Source of the DNA: JANXVR01 sp034667405
GTDB taxonomy: Bacteria > Actinomycetota > UBA4738 > HRBIN12
Assembly (NCBI GenBank): GCA_034667405.1
Contig: JAXDJX010000018.1
Span: forward strand, 62,001-126,000
Reading direction: 5' to 3'
DNA: 64,000 nt
In this document: positions 8,377 to 20,786 of the stretch, piece after piece
How the letters are laid out: every line of letters starts with the position of its first letter
How positions within the stretch are numbered: the stretch's first letter is position 1
Notes under the pieces: generated by a model
Databases searched by the model: none
Seen by the model: only the letters and a program-made list of their open reading frames with translations
Told to the model about the DNA's origin: nothing
Program-made: the position numbers and the translations under genes

Positions 8377-9630
8377 TCAGGTGCAGGCATCCAGCCCAGC
8401 GCCCATCCCCCGAACGAGCTCGGTCAGGTCAACCGGTTCGATCATCAACGCAGGCGAGATCTGAAGCGCTCCGGTGACCAGCGCTCGGGTGAGAACGCCC
8501 TCGGCGCGGCAGGCGGCGATCACCCTGGCGGGGAGCGTGGAGTCCTCGGACAACGCTGCGGCCGACAGTTGCACGGCGGCCAGCACGCCGGTCCCGCTCC
8601 TGACCTCCTCGACCAGGTCGTGATGGCTCAGCGGCTCGAGGACGGCTGTGAGTTCGGCTTCCAATGCGAGCGCGCGGCCGCAGAGGTCTTCTCGCTCCAT
8701 GATCTCGATATTGGCCAGCGCGGCGGCGGCAACGGCGGCGTGGCCGCTGTAGGTATAGCCGTGGCGCCACAGGCCCGCACCCGGTGCCCAGAAGGGCTCC
8801 GCCACCCACGGGGCCGCCAGCACGGCTCCCATCGGGAGGTATCCGCTGGTGATGCCCTTGGCACAGGTCAGGATGTCGGGCTCGAGGTTCCAGCGAGAGG
8901 AGGCGAACCACGCTCCCGTGCGTCCGAACCCGGTGATGACCTCGTCGGCCACGAACAGAACGCCGGTCTCCCTGCAGACGGCACGAGCCTCGGTGAGGTA
9001 GTCCGGCGGAGCCGCGAACACACCGCCTGCTCCCATGACCGGCTCGCAGAAGAACGCGGCGATCCGGTTCGCTCCGACACTCTCGATCGCCGAACGGAGC
9101 GCCGCTGCGTCATCCCACGGAACCTGCATGACACCCTCGATGAGATCCCCGTGGCCCGCCGCGTTCGCCGGGATGCCCGCAAGTGATGTTCCCGCTGTGT
9201 GCATCCCGTGGTAGGCGTGCTCGCGCCGGATCAACACCGTTCGTTCCGGCTGGCCAACGAGCTGCCAGTAACGGCGCGCCATCTTCGTCGCGGTGTCGAT
9301 GGAGTCTGAACCGCCGCTGGTGAGGAAGACGCGGCTGTCGGGAACCGGTGCCAGCGCGCTGACCCGTTCGGCGAGGTCGATGGCAGGCCTGTTCGAGATG
9401 TCCCCGAACGTCGAGTAGGCAGGGAGCGCCATCAGTTGGGAAGCCACGGCGGTCGCGATCTCTTCCCGACCGAACCCAACATTGGCGAACCAGAGTCCGG
9501 CAGTGGCGTCGAGGTAGCGATTGCCTGCCTCGTCCCAGACGTGGGCGCCCTCGCCTCGGGCCAGCACCAGCTCGCCGTTCGTCTGCAATGCCGCCATGTC
9601 GGCGAAGGCGTGCCAGAAGTGCGTCGTCAT
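8377..9630 (-). CDS. class III (omega) aminotransferase
   Basis: 417 residues of fold-type I PLP enzyme. Seen are LTSGGSDSIDTATKMARRYW (cofactor phosphate site), FVADEVITGFGRTG (Asp that contacts the pyridine nitrogen) and LTCAKGITSGYLPMGA with the Schiff-base lysine. The sequence is closest in style to beta-alanine:pyruvate or putrescine-type omega-transaminases. The amino donor cannot be fixed from sequence. Leaderless-type promoter 7 nt upstream. It lies behind metH on the same strand but is separated by a 10-bp inverted repeat, so it is probably a separate unit. Confidence 0.9.
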   Translation of the reverse strand: MTTHFWHAFADMAALQTNGELVLARGEGAHVWDEAGNRYLDATAGLWFANVGFGREEIATAVASQLMALPAYSTFGDISNRPAIDLAERVSALAPVPDSRVFLTSGGSDSIDTATKMARRYWQLVGQPERTVLIRREHAYHGMHTAGTSLAGIPANAAGHGDLIEGVMQVPWDDAAALRSAIESVGANRIAAFFCEPVMGAGGVFAAPPDYLTEARAVCRETGVLFVADEVITGFGRTGAWFASSRWNLEPDILTCAKGITSGYLPMGAVLAAPWVAEPFWAPGAGLWRHGYTYSGHAAVAAAALANIEIMEREDLCGRALALEAELTAVLEPLSHHDLVEEVRSGTGVLAAVQLSAAALSEDSTLPARVIAACRAEGVLTRALVTGALQISPALMIEPVDLTELVRGMGAGLDACT

Positions 9631-9637
9631 GTCCGGA

Positions 9638-9643
9638 ACGCTA
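9638..9643 (-). promoter_or_regulatory. -10 box TAGCGT for the aminotransferase
   Basis: Minus-strand TAGCGT ends 7 nt before the ATG at 9630. The inverted repeat at 9652-9683 lies directly upstream. Confidence 0.45.
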
Positions 9644-9651
9644 CCAGCGGT

Positions 9652-9683
9652 GTTATCCGCGCCGTACCGACGTCGCGGATAAC
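9652..9683. terminator. perfect 10-bp inverted repeat after metH
   Basis: GTTATCCGCG (9652-9661) and CGCGGATAAC (9674-9683) are exact reverse complements around a 12-base loop. It is 13 bp past the metH stop and 8 bp upstream of the aminotransferase -10 box. It could be the metH terminator or an operator. No T run follows the stem on either strand. Confidence 0.45.
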
Positions 9684-9696
9684 CGTGACCGCCGAA

Positions 9697-13332
<3,636 letters not shown>

Positions 13333-13339
13333 AGCGTCC

Positions 13340-13345
13340 ACCCTA
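13340..13345 (-). promoter_or_regulatory. -10 box TAGGGT for metH
   Basis: Minus-strand TAGGGT ends 7 nt before the metH ATG. It sits in the same 80-bp divergent gap as the promoter for the cyclic-nucleotide-binding gene. Confidence 0.5.
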
Positions 13346-13400
13346 GCTGCGCATACGTACGAACGACCAGCACGGTTGGCGTTTCCCGGTGGGTTGCGGG

Positions 13401-13406
13401 TAGGCT
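13401..13406 (+). promoter_or_regulatory. -10 box TAGGCT for the cNMP-binding gene
   Basis: TAGGCT ends 8 nt before the ATG at 13415, fitting the leaderless pattern. Confidence 0.45.
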
Positions 13407-13414
13407 CCCGGGTC

Positions 13415-13921
13415 ATGAGCAAAGGCATCCCGGAAATGTTGTTGCTGAGGGACCCGGGCAAGACCGCGAGACCCGCGCGTCAGCCCGAACAACCGGCCAA
13501 GCGCACGCGCCGACAGAACGAAGTCGCCTTGGCCGGAGTTCCTCTGTTCGGTGGTATCTCGAAGAAACACCTGCGTGCGATCGCCGCGGAAACGGACGAG
13601 CAGCTGTTCCAACGCGGGCAGATCATCGTTGAGGAGGGCATGCCCGGCGAAACCCTCTACGTGGTCCTTGAGGGCCAGGCGAAGGTGATGCGGAACAAGC
13701 GCAAAGTGGGACAGGTGATCCCGGGTGACTTCTTCGGGGAGCTGTCCGCCATCGACGGGGGTGCGCGAAGCGCGTCGGTGGTCGCCGAGACACCGATGCG
13801 TCTGCTGCGTCTGTTCAGGCACACACTGGTGGACATGGTGAACACAGAGCCGGACTTCTCGGTGCGATTGCTGGACGGCATGGTCGGCCGCCTGCGGCAG
13901 ATCGCGGGCGCCGGCCTCTGA
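13415..13921 (+). CDS. cyclic nucleotide-binding domain protein without HTH
   Basis: 168 residues. After a basic, proline-rich N-terminus of about 40 residues comes one CRP-type beta-roll (IIVEEGMPGETLYVVLEGQAK; then GDFFGELSAIDGGARSASVVAE with the phosphate-binding cassette). No helix-turn-helix follows, so it is not a CRP transcription factor. It may act as a stand-alone cAMP/nucleotide sensor binding another protein. It is divergent from metH and ends 10 bp before the convergent aldo/keto reductase. Confidence 0.85.
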   Translation: MSKGIPEMLLLRDPGKTARPARQPEQPAKRTRRQNEVALAGVPLFGGISKKHLRAIAAETDEQLFQRGQIIVEEGMPGETLYVVLEGQAKVMRNKRKVGQVIPGDFFGELSAIDGGARSASVVAETPMRLLRLFRHTLVDMVNTEPDFSVRLLDGMVGRLRQIAGAGL

Positions 13922-13931
13922 CCGGCCCCTC

Positions 13932-14849
13932 TCAGAGCAGCGCTTCGATCGCCTGAAGGGTTTCCTGGTCCAAGACGATGTCCCCGGCCTGTGCGTTCGT
14001 CCGCACGTGGGCGGCGCTGCGGCTCCCTGCGATCGCTGCGGTCACGCCCGGTTGCGCGATATTCCACGCCAGTGCGAGTTCGGCGACGCCGATCCGCAGT
14101 CGCTCGGCGATGGGGCGGAGGGCGTCTACGAGCGCCAAGTGGCGCGGCAGGTTCTCGGGTCCGAAGAGTTCCTGGCCCTCGGAGGCCCGCCAGTCGCCCT
14201 CCTCGAACGTGGTTCCCGGCTTGATGGCGCCAGTGAGCAACCCTGCACCCAACGGCGAATAACTCACGACCCCGATGCCCGTGTCGCCGCACCACGCTAC
14301 GAGGTCGCGATCAGTCAACGTCACCATCGAGAACTCCTGTTGGAGTGAGTCGACATGCCGGATCGCCAGGCACCGCTCGATCTGCCCCTGGTCGAAGTTG
14401 GACACACCGATCCAGCGAACCTTCCCCGCGTCTTGGAGTTCGGCCATCGTGGCCCACGCCTCTTCGGCCGGGATCTGTTCGTCGGGCCAATGGAGCTGGT
14501 AGAGGTCGATCACGTCGATGCCCAGCCGAGTGAGAGAAGCGTCGCAGGCTGCGCGGATCTCCTCGGGACGCCATCCCGACCCCTCCGGTTTCGGAGCGAC
14601 CTTGGACGCGATCAGGACCTGCTCCCGCCGTCCGACGACGGCCTTGCCCACCAGCCGTTCTGAGACCCCGTCACCGTACACCTCGGCGGTGTCGATCCAG
14701 TTGATCCCGGCGTCAAGTGCCGCCTGCATCGCCTCGACCACGGACGTTTCGGAGTCGTTTGGGCCCCACGACGTGCCGCCGGCCTCCCACGCTCCGTATC
14801 CGATCACCGACAATTCCGGACCTGTTGCGCCACATCGTCTGATCTGCAT
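13932..14849 (-). CDS. aldo/keto reductase
   Basis: 305 residues with the AKR (beta/alpha)8 signature. The catalytic tetrad is visible: D53 and Y58 in IDTAEVYG, K83 in IASK, and H120 in LYQLHWPD. The C-terminal cofactor loop reads AIAGSRSAAHVRTNAQA, which fits NADPH binding. It is close to the Tas/general-stress AKRs; the physiological carbonyl substrate is unknown. The ATG follows a TAGATT box by 6 nt. Confidence 0.92.
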   Translation of the reverse strand: MQIRRCGATGPELSVIGYGAWEAGGTSWGPNDSETSVVEAMQAALDAGINWIDTAEVYGDGVSERLVGKAVVGRREQVLIASKVAPKPEGSGWRPEEIRAACDASLTRLGIDVIDLYQLHWPDEQIPAEEAWATMAELQDAGKVRWIGVSNFDQGQIERCLAIRHVDSLQQEFSMVTLTDRDLVAWCGDTGIGVVSYSPLGAGLLTGAIKPGTTFEEGDWRASEGQELFGPENLPRHLALVDALRPIAERLRIGVAELALAWNIAQPGVTAAIAGSRSAAHVRTNAQAGDIVLDQETLQAIEALL

Positions 14850-14855
14850 GTAGGG

Positions 14856-14861
14856 AATCTA
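14856..14861 (-). promoter_or_regulatory. -10 box TAGATT for the aldo/keto reductase
   Basis: Minus-strand TAGATT ends 6 nt before the ATG at 14849. A second, mirror copy of TAGATT stands at 14894-14899 on the plus strand ahead of korA, so the divergent gap is roughly symmetric. Confidence 0.45.
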
Positions 14862-14918
14862 CCTGCGCTCGCCACCCTTGACTGGTGGCAGCTGTAGATT
14901 GAGTGGGAACACCTATCC

Positions 14919-16787
14919 ATGCGAAGGAGCGAGGGCCAAGCGTCCCGGGACATGACCAAGACCGTTGAAGAGAAGGAACGTGTCGTCATCCGGTTCGCCG
15001 GAGATTCGGGCGACGGGATGCAACTCACAGGTGACCGATTCACCTCCGCGACCGCCGTTCTCGGTAACGATCTCGCCACGCTCCCGGATTTCCCCGCCGA
15101 GATCCGAGCCCCTGCGGGCACCGTTCACGGGGTGAGCGCCTTCCAGATCCAGTTCGCCTCGACGGACGTGACCACCCCCGGCGACCACGCGGACGTGCTG
15201 GTGGCGATGAACCCGGCGGCGCTCCGGGCCGACCTCGGGACCGTGAGTCCCGGAGGCATCCTGATCCTTAACGAGGATGCCTTCACCCAACGCAACATCG
15301 AGAAGGCCGGCTATCAGTCCGATCCCCGGACCGATGGCACCCTCGCCGACTATCAGGTCTACGCGGTGCCGATGACCTCGATCACGACGCGCGCCACCGA
15401 GGCGATCGGGGTCGGCAAGAAGGAGTCCGAACGAGCGAAGAACATGTTCGCTCTCGGGCTCGTGAGCTGGATGTACGGGCGCCCGGCGGAAACCACCTTG
15501 AACTGGTTGGAGAAGAAGTTCGGCAGCAAGCCTGAGATCTTCGACACCAACGTTGCTGCGTTCAAGGCGGGCTACAACTTCGGTGAGACCACCGAACTGT
15601 TCGCCCATTCTTACCGTGTGAACGCCGCCCCGGCCGATCCCGGCGTGTACCGGAACATCGCGGGTGCAACCGCCACGGCATGGGGGCTCGTGAGCGCTGC
15701 CGAGCGGAGTGGACTCCATCTCTTCTACGCCAGCTACCCCATCACCCCGGCTTCGGAGCTACTGCACGAACTCTCGCGGCACAAGAACTTCGGCGTGCTG
15801 ACGCTCCAGGCAGAGGATGAGATCGCAGCGGCCAACATGTCGCTCGGCGCGGCGTTCGCCGGACACCTCGCCGTTACGGGTACGTCGGGTCCCGGGATGG
15901 ACCTCAAGTCCGAGACGCTGGGGCTGGCAGTGATCATGGAGCTCCCGCTCATCATCGTGGATGTGCAGCGCGCCGGTCCTTCCACCGGTCTTCCCACGAA
16001 GACCGAGCAATCGGATCTGCTCCTCGCGATGTTCGGACGTCACGGCGATTCTCCGATGCCCATCATCGCTGCGGCGTCGCCGTCGGATTGCTTCACGATG
16101 GCCATGGAGGCGGCCCGGATCGCCGTTCGGTACCGAACACCGGTGATCCTGCTCACCGACTCGTTCCTCCAGAACTCCTCGGAGCCGTGGCGCATCCCGT
16201 CCTCCGACGATCTTCCCGTGATCCGCCCCGACTTCGCGGAGGACAACGGCGCCGACTTCCTTCCCTACGTGCGGGATGAGCGTCTCGCGCGCCCCTGGGC
16301 TGTTCCCGGGACGCCCGGTCTGGTCCATCGCATCGGTGGTTTGGAGCGTGAGGACCTCACCGGGAACATCAGCTATGACCCGGAGAACCACCAGCGCATG
16401 ACCGACCTGCGAGCGGCCAAAGTGGCCGGGATCGCCGACGACATCCCCGAACTCGAGGTCGATGACCCCACGGGCGACGCCGATCTCCTGGTCTTGGGCT
16501 GGGGGTCGTCGTTGGGAAGCATCAGGGCGGCGGCGCGCCGCGTGAGGGCACAGGGGCGTTCGGTGGCCACGAGCCACCTGCGCTACCTCAACCCGTTCCC
16601 CTCCAACACCGGAGAGATACTGGGTCGCTACCGCACGGTGCTCATCCCGGAGATGAACACCGGTCAGCTCTCGCTGTTGATCCGGGCCAGGTTCCTGGTG
16701 GACGCGAAGTCCTACACCAAGGTCGAGGGTCTGCCGATATTCGCCGAGGAACTCGAAGGAGAGATCATGAGGTTGATCGATGGCTGA
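14919..16787 (+). CDS. korA: 2-oxoacid:acceptor oxidoreductase, alpha subunit
   Basis: 622 residues with the gamma domain fused ahead of alpha, the usual actinobacterial KorA form. RFAGDSGDGMQLTGDRF marks the gamma domain; YASYPITPASELLHELSRH and the later TEQSDLLLAMFGRHGDSP mark the pyrimidine-binding alpha domain. With KorB it oxidises 2-oxoglutarate (or a similar 2-oxoacid) with CoA and ferredoxin. The ATG at 14952 is an alternative start that better matches homologous N-termini. The end overlaps korB by 8 bp. Confidence 0.95.
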   Translation: MRRSEGQASRDMTKTVEEKERVVIRFAGDSGDGMQLTGDRFTSATAVLGNDLATLPDFPAEIRAPAGTVHGVSAFQIQFASTDVTTPGDHADVLVAMNPAALRADLGTVSPGGILILNEDAFTQRNIEKAGYQSDPRTDGTLADYQVYAVPMTSITTRATEAIGVGKKESERAKNMFALGLVSWMYGRPAETTLNWLEKKFGSKPEIFDTNVAAFKAGYNFGETTELFAHSYRVNAAPADPGVYRNIAGATATAWGLVSAAERSGLHLFYASYPITPASELLHELSRHKNFGVLTLQAEDEIAAANMSLGAAFAGHLAVTGTSGPGMDLKSETLGLAVIMELPLIIVDVQRAGPSTGLPTKTEQSDLLLAMFGRHGDSPMPIIAAASPSDCFTMAMEAARIAVRYRTPVILLTDSFLQNSSEPWRIPSSDDLPVIRPDFAEDNGADFLPYVRDERLARPWAVPGTPGLVHRIGGLEREDLTGNISYDPENHQRMTDLRAAKVAGIADDIPELEVDDPTGDADLLVLGWGSSLGSIRAAARRVRAQGRSVATSHLRYLNPFPSNTGEILGRYRTVLIPEMNTGQLSLLIRARFLVDAKSYTKVEGLPIFAEELEGEIMRLIDG

Positions 16788-17826
16788 TCCGTCAGCCTCT
16801 GCCGGCCCCGACGTCCCCTCCACCGGCGTCGGGACCCTGACGAAGAAAGCCTTCACCTCCGATCAGGAGGTTCGCTGGTGTCCCGGCTGCGGCGATTACG
16901 CCATCCTGGCAGCGGTCCAGAGCTTCCTTCCCGAACTCGGCATCGAGCCGCATAAGACGGTGTTCGTGTCGGGGATCGGTTGCAGCGGGCGATTCACCTA
17001 TTACATGGACACATACGGGGTCCACGGGATCCACGGCCGGGCGCCCGCCATCGCGACGGGGATCGCCACCGCCGATCCGGAGCTGAGTGTCTGGGTGGTG
17101 ACGGGGGATGGCGACGCACTCTCCATCGGCGGTAACCACCTGATCCACGCGCTCCGCCGCAACGTCGACCTCAAGATCCTCTTGTTCAACAATCAGATCT
17201 ACGGATTGACGAAGGGCCAGTACTCGCCCACGAGCGAGGAAGGAAAGATCACGAAGTCCACGCCGTTCGGATCGGTGGACCACCCGTTCAATCCCATCGC
17301 GTTGGCACTCGGGGCCGAAGCCACGTTCGTTGCGCGAACCCTGGATAACGATCGCCAACATCTGACAGACATCCTTCGGCAGGCCGCCGGGCACAAGGGC
17401 ACGGCGTTCGTCGAGATCTATCAGAACTGCAACGTGTTCAACGACGGCGCCTTCGATCTGCTGCGGGACAAGCCACAGGGCACGCACAACCAGATCCGGC
17501 TGGTCCACGGCGAACCGATCATCTTCGATGAGGGCAACCGTTGCGTGGCGGTGGGGGAGAACGGACGGCTTGTGGTAGCCGATGTCGCGGACACGCCCGC
17601 CGATCGGATCATCACGCACGATGTCCACGGCAGGCCCTCGCTCGGCTTCGGCCTCGCGCACCTATCGCACGGTCCGACGGAGCCCACGGCCATCGGTGTG
17701 TTCCGTGAGTTCGAACGTCCGGTCTACGGTGAGGCGATGCACGCACAGCTGACGCAGGCTACCGAACGCCTGGGCAAAGGTGAGCTGGACAAGTTGCTGC
17801 ACTCCGGCGACACCTGGACGGTCTGA
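16780..17826 (+). CDS. korB: 2-oxoacid:ferredoxin oxidoreductase, beta subunit
   Basis: 348 residues with the thiamine diphosphate-binding beta domain: WCPGCGDY near the N-terminus, IGCSGRF, the TGDGDALSIGGNH Mg/TPP motif and FNNQIYGLTKGQYSPTS. It carries the decarboxylation chemistry with KorA. Translation is coupled to korA. No ferredoxin gene is adjacent, and KorB itself lacks a ferredoxin domain, so the electron acceptor is encoded elsewhere. It faces the cysteine desulfurase with a 9-bp gap. Confidence 0.96.
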   Translation: MADPSASAGPDVPSTGVGTLTKKAFTSDQEVRWCPGCGDYAILAAVQSFLPELGIEPHKTVFVSGIGCSGRFTYYMDTYGVHGIHGRAPAIATGIATADPELSVWVVTGDGDALSIGGNHLIHALRRNVDLKILLFNNQIYGLTKGQYSPTSEEGKITKSTPFGSVDHPFNPIALALGAEATFVARTLDNDRQHLTDILRQAAGHKGTAFVEIYQNCNVFNDGAFDLLRDKPQGTHNQIRLVHGEPIIFDEGNRCVAVGENGRLVVADVADTPADRIITHDVHGRPSLGFGLAHLSHGPTEPTAIGVFREFERPVYGEAMHAQLTQATERLGKGELDKLLHSGDTWTV

Positions 17827-17835
17827 GTCGCGCGA

Positions 17836-19017
17836 TCAGTCCGCGCCGGGTGGGCGGAACCTGGCGAGGGCCTCCGCGCTCACCTGCTCCACCTGTCGAA
17901 GTTCCTCGACCAATGAGGGCAGGGTCTCCAGGAACGCGTCGACCTCCTGATCGGTGTTAGCCGACCCGAGGCTCACGCGGAATCCCGAGACGCCGGGAGA
18001 TCCCACCTGTTCCAGAACGGGGGAGGCGTCTGCGGGCTGGCCGCTGCACATCGAACCGGCAGCCAGCCGGAATCCTCGTGAGTCCAGCGTCATCATGAGC
18101 GTCGCTGCATCGAGTCCGTCGATGCTGAAACACACGAGATGCGGTGTGCGATGGGTTGGATGTCCGTGGACGCGCGCGCCGGGGATCGACTCGATCGTGG
18201 TGCGGATCCGAGCCGTTCGAGCCCAGTTGAGCGCGGCGAGGTCGGCCATCGTCTCGAGTGATGCGCTGAGGGCCGCCGCCATCCCCGCGATCCCGGGCGT
18301 GTTCTCCATGCCCGAGCGTCGCTTCCGCTCGCGGTCGTCCCCACACGGGTACGCGGTCACGCCGACACCTCGGCGCACGTAGAGGGCGCCGACGCCCGGC
18401 GGTCCACCGAACTTGTGGCCCGACATGGACAGGAGGTCCACGCCGAGCACCTCGACGGCGACAGGGAGGCGTCCGACGGTTTGGCAGGCGTCCGAATGGA
18501 ACCGGACCCCCGCTTCGCGCGCCAAGCGCGCAGCCTCTCCGAGCTGTTGCATGGTGCCGAGCTCCTGATTCGCGTGCTGCACGCTCGCGAGCAACGTGCC
18601 CGGTCGGCGGACCTCGGCCGCATACCGATCCAGGTCCATCAAACCGGATGGATCGACGGGCACACACACCACCTCGAAGCCGTCGCTCTCCAAAACGTTG
18701 CAAACCCCGCCGACCGCCGGATGCTCGACCGCGCTCACCACGATCCGGCTCCCAAGCTCTCGCTGAGCACGGACGCCGCCCCAGATACCGAGCGCTACCG
18801 ACTCCGTGCCCCCGGACGTGAATACGATCTCATCGGCCTGCGCACCGATCCCGCTCGCGATCGCCTCCCGCGCGTCATCCAATATGCGCCGAGCAGCTCG
18901 CCCCTCGGCGTGGATGTTGAGTGGGTCGCCGAACGCATCGAGCGCAGCCATCACGGCCTCGCGGGCGCCGGGAAGGAGCGGTGTGGCGGACGCTGAGTCG
19001 AGATAGATGTCGGCCAT
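17836..19017 (-). CDS. cysteine desulfurase (IscS/NifS-type)
   Basis: 393 residues of class V PLP enzyme. N-terminal YLDSASATPL replaces the usual DNAAT-like motif. The PLP lysine is in MSGHKFGGPPGVGAL, and AAGSMCSGQPADASP carries the active-site cysteine on a short loop. It takes sulfur from cysteine for Fe-S clusters or thiolation. No tRNA-thiolase (MnmA) or scaffold gene follows, so the sulfur acceptor is unclear. Confidence 0.92.
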   Translation of the reverse strand: MADIYLDSASATPLLPGAREAVMAALDAFGDPLNIHAEGRAARRILDDAREAIASGIGAQADEIVFTSGGTESVALGIWGGVRAQRELGSRIVVSAVEHPAVGGVCNVLESDGFEVVCVPVDPSGLMDLDRYAAEVRRPGTLLASVQHANQELGTMQQLGEAARLAREAGVRFHSDACQTVGRLPVAVEVLGVDLLSMSGHKFGGPPGVGALYVRRGVGVTAYPCGDDRERKRRSGMENTPGIAGMAAALSASLETMADLAALNWARTARIRTTIESIPGARVHGHPTHRTPHLVCFSIDGLDAATLMMTLDSRGFRLAAGSMCSGQPADASPVLEQVGSPGVSGFRVSLGSANTDQEVDAFLETLPSLVEELRQVEQVSAEALARFRPPGAD

Positions 19018-19045
19018 TGCATTAGAAGGCTACCGGCGGAACGAA

Positions 19046-19077
19046 CGAACGGCCGGTGGCGAACCACCGGCCGTTCG
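19046..19077. terminator. 14-bp perfect hairpin with CGAA loop
   Basis: Arms 19046-19059 and 19064-19077 pair without mismatch around a four-base CGAA loop. It stands between the end of the aquaporin gene and the start of the cysteine desulfurase, both on the minus strand. It is the strongest hairpin noticed in the window. There is no T tract on either side, so termination would need Rho or a similar factor. Confidence 0.6.
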
Positions 19078-19096
19078 AGCGCACCTCGTGAGCGGT

Positions 19097-19786
19097 TCAG
19101 GGGGTGGCCGGTTCCTTGCCGCGGAGGAAGACGCCCCAGTAGAGGACGGCGGCGATGATGCCGCCAGAGATCGGTCCGGCGATCCAGACGTACCAGTTGG
19201 TCAGGGCACCGTTGGCCAGCGCGGGTCCGAGCCAGCGAGCGGGGTTCATAGCCGCGCCCGTGAACGGCCCGAACGCGAGGATGTCGAAGGCGATGGTGAG
19301 TCCGATGGTCAGTCCGCCCGTCTTACTCCACGGCCCTCGGTCATCGACCGCGGCCCCGAATACGGCGAGGATCAGGAAGAACGACGCGACGGCCTCGATG
19401 AGCACGGCCTTGCCGATAGCCAACCCATCCATCACCGCGGGAGCTCCGCCCCCGGCAGCCTTGAACATCTCGGCCGGAACCAGGAACTTCAGGAGGAAGG
19501 CACCGGCGACGCCTCCCGTCAGTTGCGCAGCGATGAAGGCGACTGTCTTGGACGACGGAAGCTTGCCGGTGACCCACAGCCCGATCGCGATGGCTGGGTT
19601 GAAGAGACCGCCCGAGATGTGGCCCAAGTTCGACACCATGATGAACAGCACCAGACCGTGCGCGAGCGCGACCCCCACTAGGTCGCCACCTCCGTGCACC
19701 GCCGTGATGACCGAACCCGCGCCGATGAAGATGAGCGCGAACGTCCCGATGAACTCGGCGACGACGCCCTTTCCCGTGTCTCCCAC
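19097..19786 (-). CDS. MIP-family aquaporin/glycerol channel
   Basis: 229 residues with six hydrophobic segments and the two pore half-helices NPAIAIG and NPARWLGP (both NPA boxes intact). The residue after the second NPA is Arg, as in all MIP channels. The Arg is followed by a Trp, and the protein is short, which fits the AqpZ/AqpM-type small channels. Whether water or small solutes pass cannot be told. GTG start with GAGGAGGAG upstream. Confidence 0.93.
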   Translation of the reverse strand: MGDTGKGVVAEFIGTFALIFIGAGSVITAVHGGGDLVGVALAHGLVLFIMVSNLGHISGGLFNPAIAIGLWVTGKLPSSKTVAFIAAQLTGGVAGAFLLKFLVPAEMFKAAGGGAPAVMDGLAIGKAVLIEAVASFFLILAVFGAAVDDRGPWSKTGGLTIGLTIAFDILAFGPFTGAAMNPARWLGPALANGALTNWYVWIAGPISGGIIAAVLYWGVFLRGKEPATP

Positions 19787-19877
19787 TGTTCTCCTCCTCG
19801 ATGATGAGTCTGTTATCGAACCGGCGCGAGCGTAGTGCAGAGGTCTCTCGGGGGCAAAGACTGCAGGGTGCGCGTAG

Positions 19878-19883
19878 TAGCAT
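19878..19883 (+). promoter_or_regulatory. -10 box TAGCAT for the receiver-domain gene
   Basis: TAGCAT ends 7 nt before the GTG at 19891; leaderless type. It would drive the five-gene chain 19891-21247. Confidence 0.5.
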
Positions 19884-19890
19884 TCCCGCC

Positions 19891-20277
19891 GTGGACGTCC
19901 TGCTCGTCTCGCCTGACCCGGAGTCACGAGAGCTCATGGCCCTGGCCGTGCGTTCGATCGAACGACGTCTCGGGACGCAGATCAGGTTCCGTTCGGCGAA
20001 AGATGGTGAACTCGGGACGGTGGCAGCACTCCGGGATCGGCCCGACATGGTGGTCGCGGACCAGATCGCCTCGCGAGAGGGTGCGTTCTCCCTGGCGAAA
20101 ACCCTGCGAGATGCGCCGGACCCCTACACCGGGATCATCTTCATCCTCTTGGAGCGGAAGCACGATGCCTGGCTCGCGAAGTGGTCGGGGGCCGACGCGT
20201 GGTTCGTGAAGCCGGTGGACCCCTTCGAGATCGCCGATCGATCGTTGGAACTCATCCCGCAGAAGGAGACCGTGTGA
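19891..20277 (+). CDS. stand-alone receiver-like domain protein
   Basis: 128 residues with a CheY-like fold. DVLLVSPDPESRE provides the acidic pocket, PDMVVADQIAS has an Asp in the phospho-acceptor position, and ADAWFVKPVDPFE carries the conserved Lys-Pro. No output domain is attached. It may be a phosphorylation-controlled adaptor or a pseudo-receiver. GTG start behind a -10 box. Its stop overlaps the next start by 4 bp, so it heads a tight chain of very small genes. Confidence 0.75.
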   Translation: MDVLLVSPDPESRELMALAVRSIERRLGTQIRFRSAKDGELGTVAALRDRPDMVVADQIASREGAFSLAKTLRDAPDPYTGIIFILLERKHDAWLAKWSGADAWFVKPVDPFEIADRSLELIPQKETV

Positions 20278-20561
20278 AGATCAAGGGAACCTGCAAGCGC
20301 GACGGCCGGGAATTCATGATCGACCAGGTCATCGGTTCCGGAGGCGCCTGCCCATGGGACGGCGAGCCGTTCGAGAACGACTACGCGGTCGTCCTCGTGG
20401 ACTCGCTGCGCGACGCGCAGAAGCACGCCGGCCTCCTCGTGGAGTCTCTGGAGAAGGTGGCGGCTCTGCGGCCCGATCTCACGATCCAACCCGAGTCCGT
20501 CTTAGGACCCATCCGTGCGCAGCTCGCACGCCTCGAGCAGAAGCTCGTGGTCCAGGGGTAG
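20274..20561 (+). CDS. small zinc-ribbon-like protein of unknown function
   Basis: 95 residues, not assigned to a named family. Two cysteine knuckle-like segments (GTCKRDG and GACPWDG, about 22 residues apart) would suit a structural metal, though only one Cys is seen in each. A long C-terminal amphipathic helix follows (residues about 40-95). GTG start overlaps the receiver gene stop (GTGA), so both are probably made together. Confidence 0.7.
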   Translation: MKIKGTCKRDGREFMIDQVIGSGGACPWDGEPFENDYAVVLVDSLRDAQKHAGLLVESLEKVAALRPDLTIQPESVLGPIRAQLARLEQKLVVQG

Positions 20562-20572
20562 GGGAGCGCCAG

Positions 20573-20785
20573 ATGCCGGCGGTGTCGAACGCCTACGCCG
20601 TGGAACTCCGCGACACACCGTCGGGGTGGCGCGTCGCCATCACGGATCCTCACGGAGCCGTCGCCGCCGAGCGTGCCTGCCGGGACGGGGCGGAGGCCCG
20701 AACGTACGCCTCGACCGTGCGGCAGCATCTGTATTGGCTCTCGCCCGAGAAGTTCCGCGAGTACTACCGGATCGATGAGGATTGA
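20573..20785 (+). CDS. 70-residue hypothetical protein
   Basis: A small basic/acidic protein beginning MPAVSNAYAVELRD with the pattern of one three-stranded sheet plus helix (WRVAITDPHG, then ARTYASTVRQHLYWLS). Not recognised. It keeps the frame and spacing of a coupled operon: 11 bp after the zinc-ribbon gene and 1 bp before the next ATG. Confidence 0.65.
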   Translation: MPAVSNAYAVELRDTPSGWRVAITDPHGAVAAERACRDGAEARTYASTVRQHLYWLSPEKFREYYRIDED

Positions 20786-20786
20786 C

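Noticed and set aside
13415..13921. CRP/FNR transcription factor
   Set aside because: The protein ends after the cyclic-nucleotide domain; there is no helix-turn-helix.
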